Of a DNA stretch of 64,000 nucleotides, positions 1 through 9,800 are shown piece by piece (the first letter of the stretch is position 1; every line of letters starts with the position of its first letter). The stretch covers positions 148,702 to 212,701 of the forward strand of contig NZ_JACAOR010000007.1 in the NCBI RefSeq assembly GCF_013386115.1. Reading direction: 5' to 3'. A model generated the notes under the pieces. The model was not told the origin of the DNA. It did not search any database and saw only the letters and a list, made by a program, of their open reading frames with translations. A program made the translations under genes and the position numbers. The DNA is from Pseudomonas gingeri (GTDB taxonomy: Bacteria; Pseudomonadota; Gammaproteobacteria; Pseudomonadales; Pseudomonadaceae).

Positions 1-2
1 CA

Positions 3-1202
3 GCCCGGGCGGCCAGCACGCCGCCCCTGCCCCGAGACAAATGGGCACAGCTGCGCCTGCTGTTCGACCAGGATCCCGACTACCTGCACTTCTCCAACTT
101 CCTGGTCACCTCCCACCCCAAGCCGGTGCGTGACGCCATCGAACTGCACCGCGCGGCACTCGACCGCAACCCCGGCCTGGCGATGGACTGGGACCTGGAG
201 GAAACCTGGAAGCGCGAAGGCCAGGTCCGGCTCGCCGCCGGCCGCTACCTGAAGGCCAGGCCGGGGCAGATCGCCCTGACCGGCAGCACCACCGAAGGCC
301 TGGCGATGATCTACGGCGGCATTCATGTGCGTCCCGACCAGGAAATCCTCACCACCGAGCACGAGCACTACTCGACCCGCAACATCCTGCGGTTGCGCAC
401 CGAACGCGAAGGCACCCAGGTGCGCAAGATCAGCCTGTTCAAGGACGCCCACCAGGTCTCGGCCGATGAAGTGCTCGGCAACATCGCCCGCGCGATCAAG
501 CCGCAAACCCGTGTCCTGGGCATGACCTGGGTGCAGTCGGGCAGCGGCGTCAAGCTGCCGATCGGCGAGATCGGCAAGCTGGTGGCCGAACAGAACCGCA
601 ACCGCGACGACAAGGACAGAATCCTCTACGTGGTCGACGGCGTGCATGGCTTTGGCGTGGACAACCTCGACTTCCCGGACATGCACTGCGACTTCTTCAT
701 CGCCGGCACCCACAAGTGGATGTTCGGCCCGCGCGGTACCGGGATCGTCTGCGCCCGCTCGGAAGAAGTACGCGACGTCACGCCCCTGGAACCGACCTTC
801 TCCGAAGACACCAACTTCGCCACCTCCATGAGCCCCGGCGGCTATCACGCCTTCGAACACCGCTGGGCCCTGGACAAGGCTTTCGACTTGCACATGGAAC
901 TGGGCAAGGCCGATGTCCAGGCGCGGATCCATGCCCTCAACAGCGACCTCAAGCAGCGCCTGCAAGCCGATTCGCGGATCGAGCTGGTGACGCCCATGAG
1001 CCCCGAACTGTCAGCCGGCTTCAGCTTCTTCCGGGTCAAGGGCCAGGACAGCGACAAGGTCGCCGCCTACCTGATGAAGAACAAGGTGGTGGTCGACGCG
1101 GTGGATCGCGATGTCGGGCCGGTCGTGCGCACGGCGCCGGGCCTGCTCAATACCGAAGCCGAGCTTGATCGCTTCATGACCCTGCTCGGCAAACAGTCAT
1201 GA
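3..1202 (+). CDS. pvdN: PvdN, PLP-dependent pyoverdine side-chain enzyme (5' partial)
   Basis: Class V aminotransferase-fold, PLP-dependent periplasmic enzyme. In P. aeruginosa, PvdN converts the glutamate side chain of the pyoverdine precursor to succinamide. The reading frame is open from base 3 and the residues before the GTG at 126 (LRLLFDQDPDYLHFSNFLV) look like conserved PvdN sequence, so the gene starts upstream of the window and that GTG is internal. The PLP-binding lysine is expected in GTHKWMFGPRG (about nt 706-740), with the upstream VVDGVHGFG stretch forming part of the cofactor site. The N-terminus, where family members carry a Tat signal, is not visible. pvdO follows 55 nt later on the same strand, as in P. 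aeruginosa. The protein ends normally with TGA. Confidence 0.93.
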   Translation, partial: ARAASTPPLPRDKWAQLRLLFDQDPDYLHFSNFLVTSHPKPVRDAIELHRAALDRNPGLAMDWDLEETWKREGQVRLAAGRYLKARPGQIALTGSTTEGLAMIYGGIHVRPDQEILTTEHEHYSTRNILRLRTEREGTQVRKISLFKDAHQVSADEVLGNIARAIKPQTRVLGMTWVQSGSGVKLPIGEIGKLVAEQNRNRDDKDRILYVVDGVHGFGVDNLDFPDMHCDFFIAGTHKWMFGPRGTGIVCARSEEVRDVTPLEPTFSEDTNFATSMSPGGYHAFEHRWALDKAFDLHMELGKADVQARIHALNSDLKQRLQADSRIELVTPMSPELSAGFSFFRVKGQDSDKVAAYLMKNKVVVDAVDRDVGPVVRTAPGLLNTEAELDRFMTLLGKQS

Positions 1203-1257
1203 GCACCGCGCCCCCCCGACACCTTCAGACTTCTGTTCCTTGCCTGCGAGAAATCCG

Positions 1258-2157
1258 ATGAAATCCAACCTGCTCACTGTCCGGCCTCGCGCCTGCCTCT
1301 GGTCCGCCCTGACCCTCGGTACCCTGCTCGGCGCCTGGCTGCCGGGCGTCACGCTCGCCGCCACCGCGCCACTGCCGGGCAAGGTGTTCAAGGACTGCAA
1401 GGACTGCCCGGAAATGGTCGTGCTGCCGGCCGGCACCTACACCATGGGCTCGCCCGAGGACGAACTCGGTCGCGAGCCGGACGAGGGGCCGATGCACGAA
1501 GTCACGTTCAAGAAGGCCTTCGCCATCAGCCGTTTCCAGGTGCTGAGCGGCGAGTGGAACGCCTACATCCGCAGTTCGGGCTACAAGATGCCCGACGGCG
1601 ATGACCGGCCCGGCCGCGAATGCCTCGCCGGCCAGCCGCGCTATCCCATGAGCGACCGCCAGCCGGCGGTGTGCATGGATTTCCACGAAGCCCAGGCCTA
1701 CACCGAGTGGCTCTCGAAAAAGACCGGCAAGGCCTATCACCTGGTCAGCGAAGCCGAGCGCGAATATGCCGTGCGCGGTGGCAGCACGGGGCCGTTCCCC
1801 TTCCCGTTCGATGAAGGCAAGGAATACAGCATCGCCAAGCACGCCAACACCTACGGTCCGGCGGACGGCTTCAGCTACACCTCGCCGGCCGGCAGCTTCC
1901 CGCCCAACGCCTTCGGTGTCTACGACGGCCACGGCAATGTCTGGGAATGGACCGCCGACTGCTATGTCGACACCTACAAAGGCGCCCCGACCGATGGCAG
2001 CCCGCGACTCGACAGCCAGGAATGCGAGGAGCGCCGTTCGATTCGCGGCAATGACTGGACCGAAGCGCCGATCTTTTCCCGTTCCGGCAACCGCAACGAA
2101 CGCAGCGCGATCACCCGCGGCGACTGGCTGGGCTTTCGGGTTGCCCGCGAGCTCTGA
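1258..2157 (+). CDS. pvdO: PvdO, formylglycine-generating-enzyme-like pyoverdine chromophore oxidase
   Basis: About 299 residues, beginning with a hydrophobic signal-like segment (residues 8-35) followed by an FGE/SUMF1-type sulfatase-modifying fold. Typical signatures are MVVLPAGTYTMGSP, the RFQVLSGEWNAYI block, VYDGHGNVWEWTADC and the C-terminal GDWLGFRVA. In P. aeruginosa, PvdO is a periplasmic enzyme needed for the last oxidation that gives the mature fluorescent chromophore. The ATG at 1258 is chosen over an in-frame TTG at 1240 because the signal peptide begins there and a purine-rich GCGAGAAA lies just upstream. It is probably cotranscribed with pvdN. In P. aeruginosa pvdF follows directly; here the next gene is pvdE. 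Confidence 0.93.
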   Translation: MKSNLLTVRPRACLWSALTLGTLLGAWLPGVTLAATAPLPGKVFKDCKDCPEMVVLPAGTYTMGSPEDELGREPDEGPMHEVTFKKAFAISRFQVLSGEWNAYIRSSGYKMPDGDDRPGRECLAGQPRYPMSDRQPAVCMDFHEAQAYTEWLSKKTGKAYHLVSEAEREYAVRGGSTGPFPFPFDEGKEYSIAKHANTYGPADGFSYTSPAGSFPPNAFGVYDGHGNVWEWTADCYVDTYKGAPTDGSPRLDSQECEERRSIRGNDWTEAPIFSRSGNRNERSAITRGDWLGFRVAREL

Positions 2158-2160
2158 CGC

Positions 2161-2184
2161 TAAATCACGGCCAGACCCTCTCGT
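2161..2184 (+). promoter_or_regulatory. PvdS-type iron-starvation box upstream of pvdE
   Basis: TAAAT at 2161-2165, exactly 16 nt, then CGT at 2182-2184. This fits the known PvdS (ECF sigma) promoter pattern TAAAT-N16/17-CGT. It starts three bases after the pvdO stop and lies 63 bp before the pvdE start, so pvdE probably has its own low-iron promoter. Confidence 0.75.
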
Positions 2185-2199
2185 CCTTTAAGAGATCAA

Positions 2200-2223
2200 G
2201 GCGCCGCCCCACCCGGCGGCGCC
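2200..2223 (+). repeat. Perfect inverted repeat in the pvdE leader
   Basis: GGCGCCGCC (2200-2208) and GGCGGCGCC (2215-2223) form a 9-bp GC-only stem with a 6-nt loop. There is no following T-run, so it does not look like an intrinsic terminator. It lies between the putative pvdE promoter and the start codon and would fold in the mRNA leader. Confidence 0.5.
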
Positions 2224-2247
2224 GACGAACCATCACGAGTAGACCCC

Positions 2248-3912
2248 ATGACCCTCCAAGCACAAAGCCTCGCCCAGGAAACCCTGAGGATCCTCAAGCC
2301 TTTCTGGCTACTGGTCGCGCTCTCGGCCGCGCTGGGGATTGTCAGTGGCCTCAGTGTCACGGCGCTGCTGGCGACCATCAACAGCGCCATGAACGCGGTC
2401 GGCGGCCCGGATACCCACACCGCCCTGCTGTTCGGCGGGCTGTGCCTCCTGACCCTGGCCTGCTCCACCGTCTCCAACCTGCTGACCAACTATGTCGGCC
2501 AGCGGGTGGTCGCCAAGCTGCGCCGCGAACTGGCCGCCAAGGTCCTGGTGGCACCCATCGAGCAACTGGAGCGCTATCGCGCCCACCGGCTGATCCCGGT
2601 GCTGCTCAATGATGTCGGCACCATCAGTTCCTTTGCCCTGTCGGTGGCTCCGATGGTGATTTCCTTCACCGTGACCATCGGCTGCCTGTCCTACCTGGCG
2701 ATGCTGTCCTGGCAGATCCTGCTGCTGACCGTGCTGACCGTGATCATCGGGACCGGCGCGCAGTTCCTCGCCCACCGCTTCGGCATGCGCAGCATTCTCA
2801 AGGCCCGGGACGGCGAAGACGACCTGCAGAAGCATTACCAGGCGATTTCCGGCGGGGCCAAGGAACTGCGGATCCAGCGCAAGCGCCGCCAGCACATGCT
2901 CGACGAGCAGATTCACGGCACCACCGAACGCATCTGCAAGGCCAACATCCGCGCGGCGAACATCTTCGTCAGCGCGGAAACCTTCGGGTCGATGCTGTTC
3001 TTCGCCGTCATCGGTATCGCCATTGCCTTCCAGGCGCTCTGGCCCACCACCGACAAGACCGTGCTCGGCGGCTTCGTGCTGGTCATGCTGTACATGAAGG
3101 GTCCGCTGGAACAGCTGATCAACACCCTGCCGAGCATCAGCCGCGCCGAGATCGCCTTCCGCCGTATCGCCGAGCTGTCGTGGCGTTTTTCTTCCCCGGA
3201 ACCGCACCTGCTGGTCAGCGACCGCGCCGTCGATCCGGCCCCGCTGCAAAGCATCGAACTGCACCAGCTGCGCTATGACTACCCGCAGGTCGAAGGCAGC
3301 CAGGCCTTCCACCTGGGGCCGGTGAGCCTGACCATCCAGCAAGGCGAAATCCTGTTCATCGTCGGCGAGAACGGTTGCGGCAAGACCACCCTGATCAAGC
3401 TGCTGCTGGGCCTGTATACCCCGCAACAGGGCGAGATCCGCCTCAACGGCAAGGCAGTCACCGCCGAGGGCCTGGACGACTACCGGCAGCTGTTCACCAC
3501 CATCTTCGCCGACTACTACCTGTTCGACGAAGTGACCCAGGGCAGCAACCCGTTGCCGCCGGAATCGATCAAGTACCTGGAACGCCTGGATATCGCCCAC
3601 AAGGTCAGCATCCGCGACGGCAGCTTCACCACCACCGACCTGTCCACCGGCCAGCGCAAGCGCCTGGCCCTGATCAACGCCTGGCTCGACCAGCGTCCGG
3701 TGCTGGTGTTCGACGAATGGGCCGCCGACCAGGACCCGGCCTTCCGCCGGGTGTTCTACACCGAGTTGCTGCCGGAGCTCAAACAGCAGGGCAAGACCAT
3801 CATCGTGATCTCCCACGACGACCGCTACTTCTCGGTCGCCGACCAGCTGGTGCGGATGCAGGCCGGGCAGATCCAGGTCGAGCGCGTCGAGCGGCAAGCC
3901 CTGCCGGCCTGA
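2248..3912 (+). CDS. pvdE: PvdE, ABC exporter of pyoverdine precursor
   Basis: 554 residues with a fused membrane domain and ATPase, the arrangement of the cyclic-peptide/siderophore exporter family. About six hydrophobic segments occupy residues 15-290. The nucleotide-binding domain follows, with Walker A GENGCGKTT at about 373, signature LSTGQRKRL at about 467 and Walker B VLVFDEW at about 487. P. aeruginosa PvdE moves the acylated ferribactin precursor across the inner membrane to the periplasm, where PvdN, PvdO and other enzymes mature it. The length matches the family (about 550). The gene sits between pvdO and fpvA, behind a PvdS-type box. The signature motif has LSTGQ rather than LSGGQ, as is seen in this subfamily. 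Confidence 0.94.
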   Translation: MTLQAQSLAQETLRILKPFWLLVALSAALGIVSGLSVTALLATINSAMNAVGGPDTHTALLFGGLCLLTLACSTVSNLLTNYVGQRVVAKLRRELAAKVLVAPIEQLERYRAHRLIPVLLNDVGTISSFALSVAPMVISFTVTIGCLSYLAMLSWQILLLTVLTVIIGTGAQFLAHRFGMRSILKARDGEDDLQKHYQAISGGAKELRIQRKRRQHMLDEQIHGTTERICKANIRAANIFVSAETFGSMLFFAVIGIAIAFQALWPTTDKTVLGGFVLVMLYMKGPLEQLINTLPSISRAEIAFRRIAELSWRFSSPEPHLLVSDRAVDPAPLQSIELHQLRYDYPQVEGSQAFHLGPVSLTIQQGEILFIVGENGCGKTTLIKLLLGLYTPQQGEIRLNGKAVTAEGLDDYRQLFTTIFADYYLFDEVTQGSNPLPPESIKYLERLDIAHKVSIRDGSFTTTDLSTGQRKRLALINAWLDQRPVLVFDEWAADQDPAFRRVFYTELLPELKQQGKTIIVISHDDRYFSVADQLVRMQAGQIQVERVERQALPA

Positions 3913-3962
3913 TCACCGAGTGCCCTCGCTCCCGTGCGTGCCACGCGGGAGCAACCCCGCCC

Positions 3963-3986
3963 TAAATTTCCCCGCGCCCGTTTCGT
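3963..3986 (+). promoter_or_regulatory. PvdS-type iron-starvation box upstream of fpvA
   Basis: TAAAT at 3963-3967, 16 nt, then CGT at 3984-3986, inside the longer context CCTAAATTTCCCCG. It fits the PvdS consensus and points toward fpvA, leaving a leader of about 190 nt that is T-rich near 4070-4100. The intergenic region 3913-4174 contains no other convincing gene. Confidence 0.75.
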
Positions 3987-4174
3987 TCTTCCCTATAGCC
4001 AACGACCCGACAGTCCCCTCCGGCCCTGCGTCCACCGCGCAGGCGCCATGGAAGAAAGCCCCCTCAGCGAATTTTTTCTTCTTTTTTTTCCGATTTTGTC
4101 GAGCCGGTGCGTCTTCTTCTCAAGTGATAACAATTCCTACTCGCTTCTCCGACACTTTAAAAAGAGCTGAAACA

Positions 4175-6670
4175 ATGCCGAAAACACACCGACTGACCCC
4201 TTTGAGCAAAGCGTTGCTGGTTCGCCAGCTCTTCTGCTCGCCTGTTTCGCTCAGCGCCATGGGGATGGCGCTGGCACTGCCGATGGCCGCCCAGGTCCAG
4301 GCCCAGGAGTTCGAGTTCAACATTCCGGCGCAGTCGCTGGCGAGCGCCCTGCAGGAACTGGGGCGCCAGGGCAATATCCAGGTGCTGTACAACCCGGAGC
4401 GGGTCAAGGGACTGCAAGGTGGCGCGGTAAAGGGCAAGCTGACTCCCGGCCAGGCGGCCAGTGAGCTGCTGAAGAACAGCGGTGTGAACTACAGCATGCA
4501 GGGCGATACGCTGACCCTGAGCAACGCCCCCGCCACCGGCGCCAGCTCGGGCGTGAACCTGGCGGCCACGACCATCGGCGGCCAGATGCTCGGCACCAGC
4601 ACCGACGGCACCGGCTCCTACACCACGGGCGCGGTGACCATCGGCAAGACGCCCCACACCCTGCGCGAGATCCCGCAGTCGGTGACGGTGGTCACCCGCC
4701 AGCAGATGGACGACAAGAACCTCACCAAGCTCGATGAGGTGATGGCCCAGACCACCGGTATCACCCGCTCCAACCGCAACTTCGGCGGTAACGTATTCAA
4801 CTCCCGGGGTTTCACCCTGGAAGACGACAGCTATCTGATCGATGGCGTCCCGGGGCTGGCCTACAACCTCACCGGCTGGATGCGTCCCGACATGGCGGTG
4901 TTCGACCGCGTCGAAGTCATCCGTGGCGCTACCGGCCTGCTGGTCGGTGCCGGCAACCCTGGCGGCGCGGTGAACCTGGTGCGCAAGCGCCCTACCGCCG
5001 ATCCGCGCTTCTCGATCAGCACCAGCGCCGGTTCCTGGGACAACTACCGCATGGACCTGGACGGCAGCGGCCGGCTGAACGATCAAGGCACCCTGCGCGG
5101 TCGCGCCGTGGTCGCCTACGAGGATCGCGGTTACTTCCAGGACGGCCTCAACTCCCAGACCCCGTTGCTGTACGGGATCGTCGAAGCCGACCTGAACGAC
5201 GCCACCACCCTGGCCGTCGGCCTGCGTCACCAGCGCACGCTCTACCAGGGCTACACGATCTTCGGCCTGCCTCGCTACAGCAATGGCCGCGAGATCGATG
5301 TCTCGCGCTCCACCTCGCTGGGCCAGGACTGGAACCGCCACGAGATCGAAGTCAACGAAGTCTTCGCCGACCTGGAACATCATCTCAACGACAACTGGAC
5401 CAGCAAGGTCTCGGTAAGCCAGTCGGAGAGTATGTTCAACCAACGCGTGGCCTACTCCCAGGGCGCCCTGGACCCTGTGACCCAGAGCGGCACCTTCCTG
5501 TCCAACACACAGTTCCGCCGGGAATACGTCACCAGCAAGGGCATCGACGGCCATATCGCAGGCAACTTCGACGCCTTTGGCCTGACCCATGAGTTGATGG
5601 TGGGCGCCAACTGGTCGGAGCAACATATCCTGAGTAAACAGTCGCTGGTGCCGATCGATCTACCGATCGACGTCTTCAACCCCAATCACAACCTCATTCC
5701 CAAGCCGCAGCAGCCGGCCTGGCAGAGCCTGGACGATATCACCCAGCGCCAGTATGGCCTCTACAGCACCCTGCGCCTGCGCCTGACCGAGCCCCTGAGC
5801 CTGGTACTCGGCGGTCGTCTGAGTTGGTACAAGAACGACAATACGCGGTATGACTATCCTAGTGACTTCACGGGTGTAACAGCCACCAAAGTCACTCCCA
5901 ACGACTATCGTGAAGACCACAAATTCACGCCATTCGCCGGGCTTATCTACGACCTGAACGAGCAGTGGTCGTGGTACGCCAGCTATGCCGATATCTTCCG
6001 TCCGCAAAGCAATTACCGGGACGCGTCAGGTAAAGGTCTGGAGCCGACTCTCGGCTCGAACTATGAAACCGGTATCAAGGGCGCGCTCTATGACGGTCGC
6101 CTGAACGTGTCTGCCGCCGTGTTCTACATCAAGCAGAAAGATCTGTTCCAGACAGACGACGCCGCTAACGACGTTCCCCTGAATAACTGCCAGCTGTACA
6201 ACCCCAGCAGCGGCTCCTGCTACAAGAACGGCCCGCCCAGCATCAGCAAGGGCGTAGAACTCGAAGCCAGCGGCGAAGTCGCCACCGGCTGGCAGATGAG
6301 TGCCGGCTACACCTACAACATCACCCGCAACGAAGACGGCTCCTCAATCGACTCGGAAACCCCGAAGCACATGCTGCGCGTTTCCACCATGTACAACCTG
6401 CAAGGCGACCTGAACCGCCTGAGCGTGGGCGGCGGTGTGTCGACCCAGAGCGGCTACGTATCGCATTTCAACGATCAGGATATCCCCAACCCTGGCCGGG
6501 CAATCTGGGATGCACGCACGGCCTACAAGCTGGACGATCACTGGAAACTGTCGTTCGACCTGAAGAACGTCTTCGACAAGAAGTACTACGAAGCCACCGG
6601 CGAGTTGCGTCGCGGCAGCTACTACGGCGAACCGCGCAACTTCATGGTCACCCTGCGTGGCGACTTCTGA
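4175..6670 (+). CDS. fpvA: FpvA, TonB-dependent ferripyoverdine receptor with signalling domain
   Basis: 831 residues from the ATG at 4175. There is an N-terminal export signal (about 1-43, ending in VQAQ). A secretin/TonB short N-terminal (STN) signalling domain follows (about 47-120, starting FNIPAQSLASALQELG), as in transducers that act through an anti-sigma factor (FpvR in P. aeruginosa). Then come the plug (EIPQSVTVVTRQQMDD, about 165 onward) and a 22-strand-type barrel ending in the terminal phenylalanine of VTLRGDF. The frame is open farther upstream to 3920, but only the 4175 start gives a signal peptide. It lies between pvdE and the synthetases, as in P. aeruginosa, so it is most likely the receptor matched to the pyoverdine made here. 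A strong terminator follows. Confidence 0.96.
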   Translation: MPKTHRLTPLSKALLVRQLFCSPVSLSAMGMALALPMAAQVQAQEFEFNIPAQSLASALQELGRQGNIQVLYNPERVKGLQGGAVKGKLTPGQAASELLKNSGVNYSMQGDTLTLSNAPATGASSGVNLAATTIGGQMLGTSTDGTGSYTTGAVTIGKTPHTLREIPQSVTVVTRQQMDDKNLTKLDEVMAQTTGITRSNRNFGGNVFNSRGFTLEDDSYLIDGVPGLAYNLTGWMRPDMAVFDRVEVIRGATGLLVGAGNPGGAVNLVRKRPTADPRFSISTSAGSWDNYRMDLDGSGRLNDQGTLRGRAVVAYEDRGYFQDGLNSQTPLLYGIVEADLNDATTLAVGLRHQRTLYQGYTIFGLPRYSNGREIDVSRSTSLGQDWNRHEIEVNEVFADLEHHLNDNWTSKVSVSQSESMFNQRVAYSQGALDPVTQSGTFLSNTQFRREYVTSKGIDGHIAGNFDAFGLTHELMVGANWSEQHILSKQSLVPIDLPIDVFNPNHNLIPKPQQPAWQSLDDITQRQYGLYSTLRLRLTEPLSLVLGGRLSWYKNDNTRYDYPSDFTGVTATKVTPNDYREDHKFTPFAGLIYDLNEQWSWYASYADIFRPQSNYRDASGKGLEPTLGSNYETGIKGALYDGRLNVSAAVFYIKQKDLFQTDDAANDVPLNNCQLYNPSSGSCYKNGPPSISKGVELEASGEVATGWQMSAGYTYNITRNEDGSSIDSETPKHMLRVSTMYNLQGDLNRLSVGGGVSTQSGYVSHFNDQDIPNPGRAIWDARTAYKLDDHWKLSFDLKNVFDKKYYEATGELRRGSYYGEPRNFMVTLRGDF

Positions 6671-6723
6671 CTGAAGGCGGCGCCTCTGCCACGGGGGCGC
6701 CGCACAGCTTGAACACAGAACCC

Positions 6724-6750
6724 AACCAAGGGGCGACCCTTGGTTTTTTT
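6724..6750 (+). terminator. Intrinsic terminator after fpvA
   Basis: Stem AACCAAGGG (6724-6732), loop GCGA, CCCTTGGTT (6737-6745), running into seven T residues. It is a perfect 9-bp stem located 54 bp past the fpvA stop. Confidence 0.88.
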
Positions 6751-6783
6751 ATGCCTGTTGCCGCCCCCCCCTGAACACCGCGC

Positions 6784-6817
6784 AAAAAAAAGCCAGGGAA
6801 TACTCCCTGGCTTTTTT
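6784..6817 (-). terminator. Bidirectional terminator at the end of the NRPS operon
   Basis: Perfect stem AGCCAGGGA (6791-6799) and TCCCTGGCT (6804-6812) with loop ATAC, flanked by an A-run on the left and a T-run on the right. The minus-strand reading gives a U-tract right after the stop of the last synthetase gene (6831). The structure could also act as a backup for fpvA transcripts. Confidence 0.87.
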
Positions 6818-6830
6818 CATTCCGCCTCCG

Positions 6831-9800
6831 TCAGTTGCGCGTTTTCAAGCGTTCCAGCACTGCCGTCAACAACCCCTGGGAGAGAATGATGCTGTCATGG
6901 TTCTCCTCCAGCACCGTTGAAGCCGCCAGCCCGTCGGCTGAGCACTGCTCCACCAGCACCGCCTGCGCCGCGCTGATTTCCCCGGCGGTCTTGCTCGCCC
7001 CCGCCCACCAGCAGTCCGGCTTGACCCGCAACGGCTTGAGCGTAAAAGCCTCGCTCAGGAGCGCGTTGGTGCGCAGCAGGCGGTAGCCGGTCTCGATTTC
7101 GTCCTGCACCGCGATATCGCGGTAGACCTCACGCAAGCCCTCGGCACTGACACCACCGGCCAGCGCCACCTGATCGATGACCCAGTCGGCAATCGCCTGC
7201 TCATCGCTCGACTGCGCCCTGGCCTGTTCGATCAGCCCGACGATGGTCTGCTCCTCGACCCCGGGGACAAACGCCACGAGGCTGCCGACCAGATTGGCGA
7301 ACAGACTCTGTTCCTCCTGCGCGGCATCCGCCACCGGCTCCTGCTCGGGGGCAAAGACCTCCAGCGCCGCCGGCAGGCTGGTGTCCACCAGGCCGAGGAA
7401 GTCCACCCGCTCACCGGCACTCTCCAGCACATGGGCCACTTCAAGCGCCAGGGCACCGCCCAGGGACCAACCCAGCAGGTTGTAAGGCCCTTCGGGTTGG
7501 GTATGCCTGATCTGCTGGACGTAGTAAGCGACCATTTCCTCCCAGGTGCGATCGAACCAGCCAGGCACCACGTAGCTTTTATTGACCAGGCCATAGACGC
7601 GCCGGCTGTCCTTCAGTTGCCCCGCCAACGGGTAGTAGGAGTAAGTCCCGCCACCACCCGGCGGCAGGCAGAACAACGGCGCGGCCTCCGTACGGCAGGC
7701 GTTCATGGCGATCACCGGCGTCTTCACTTTCGCCTCGCCTTCGCGCATGAAGTCCGCCAGGTCGGCCAGGGTTTCCATCAACAGGAAGTCATGCAGCTTG
7801 AGGGTCACATCGAAGGTTTCCCGCAGCCGGCCGACCAGCGAGATCACCAGCAGCGAGTGTCCGCCCAGCTCGAAGAAGTTGTCGTTCAAGCCGACGCTCT
7901 CGACCTTCAGCAACTCGGCCCAGATGGCTGCCAGGCGCTGTTCCAGCTCGGTACGCGGGGCCACATGGGTTTGCCCGCAAGCCGTGGCGACCGGTGTCGG
8001 CAGCGCCTTGCGGTCGAGCTTGCCGTTCGGCGTCAGCGGCATCCGCTCCAGCACCACCAGGTGCGCCGGCACCATATAGTCAGGCAACCCGGACTTCAGG
8101 TGGGCCTTGAGTTCGCCGCGCAGGACGTCCGGGGACAGCCCGGCCTCCGCTTCGGCCAATACCACATAGGCCGCCAGTTGCTTGCCCGCCGGCCCCTCGA
8201 TATCGATGACACTGGCTGCGCGCACCGCTGCGTGTTCTTGCAAGCGTGCTTCGATTTCGCCCAGTTCGATGCGCAGGCCGCGAATCTTCACCTGGTGGTC
8301 GAGACGGCTGACGTACTCGATCACGCCCCCGGCGCGATAGCGCGTCAGGTCGCCGGTGCGATACAGGCGTGCCCCGCCCTGTTCGCTGAAGGGATCGGGA
8401 ACGAAGCGTTCGGCGGTCAGCGCCGGACGCTGGTGATAACCACGGGCCAGGCCCTGGCCCCCGATCAGCAGCTCACCCCGCGCGCCCAACGGCAAGGTAT
8501 CGAAATCCTCGCCGAGGATATGCAGCGTGGTATTGGCGATGGGGCGACCCAGCCAGACATCGTCGCTGGATGTCAGGTAATGGCAGGCCGACCAAATGGT
8601 GGTCTCGGTCGGGCCATAGACGTTCCATACATGCCCGGCCTGGGCGATCAGGCGCTGTGCCAGTTCGCCACTCAACGCCTCGCCGCCGCAGAGCACCTTG
8701 CGTCCGGCAAACGCTCGCGCCGGCGCACTGTCGAGCAACATGCGCCAGGTCGACGGCGTGGCCTGGATGACACTGACCGCCTGTTGTTCGATCACCGCCA
8801 GCAAGGCTTGCGGGTCCTTGTTCTCATCGGTGTGCAACAGCACCACCGCCGCCCCGCGCATCAATGGCAGGTACAGTTCCAGCCCGGCGATATCGAACGA
8901 CAGCGAGGTCAGCGCCAGCACCCGGTCGCCAGCCTCGACACCGGGTTGCACGGCCATGCTGAAGAGGAAATTGCTCAAGCCTTCATGCCGCACGGCGACC
9001 CCCTTGGGCTTGCCGGTGGAGCCGGAGGTGTAGATCACATACGCCAGGTTTTCCGGCTGCGCGAGATTGACCAGCGGGGCGTCGCTGACCCCCTCCAGCC
9101 ATTGCGCGGACAGGTCCAGGCACAGGCTGCGGATCCGCGCTGGAATCGGCAGGTGCGACACCAACTGGCTCTGCGTCAGCAGCAGCGCCAGCCCGCTGTC
9201 CTCCATCATGTAGGCCAGGCGATCCTCGGGGAAATCCGGGTCCAGCGGCACATAGGCACCGCCAGCCTTGAGGATCGCCAGCAGGCCGATCAGCATATCC
9301 GGCCCACGCTCCACCGCGACCCCCACCAGGACATCGGGACCGACCCCCTCTTCACTCAGGCGTCGGGCCAGCTGGTTGGAGCGCAGGTCCAACTGCCGGT
9401 AGTCCAGTTCGGTTTCCCCCCAGAGCAGCGCGGTCGCCTGGGGCGTCGCCCGGGCCTGCCGGGCAATCAGTTCGTGGATGCACTGCTGTACGGGCGCGTC
9501 GCTGCCGGTGCGGTTCCACTCCTGCTCGATCTGCTGCCGTTCGGCGTCGGCCAGCAACGGCATGTCGGCAACACGCCGGTCGACATTGACCGTGATCGCC
9601 TCCAGCAACGTGCGCCAGTGACGCGCCATGCGCTCGATGGTGTCGCGCTCGAACAAGGCGGTGGCATAGGTCAGCGTGGCACCGAGGCCGTCATCACCCT
9701 CGCTGGTGTCCAGGGTCAGGTCGAACTGCGCCGTGTGGCTGTCCGACGCCAGTCCCTGGACCTGCAGGCCCGGCAGCTGACGGCCCGGACCACGCACCTG

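Noticed and set aside
126..1202. GTG at 126 as the pvdN start
   Set aside because: The same frame is open to base 3 and encodes PvdN-like residues upstream, so the gene is cut by the window edge.
4126..4142. Fur-box-like GATAACAATTCCTACTC upstream of fpvA
   Set aside because: Only about 11 of 19 positions fit the Fur consensus and the right half is poor. PvdS control is better supported. Not listed as a feature.
3934..4170. 78-codon open frame in the fpvA leader
   Set aside because: It starts before the PvdS box, has no ribosome-binding site or family resemblance, and overlaps regulatory DNA.
3920..4174. N-terminal extension of fpvA from GTG 3920
   Set aside because: It covers the PvdS-type promoter and a T-rich leader; the signal peptide begins at 4175.
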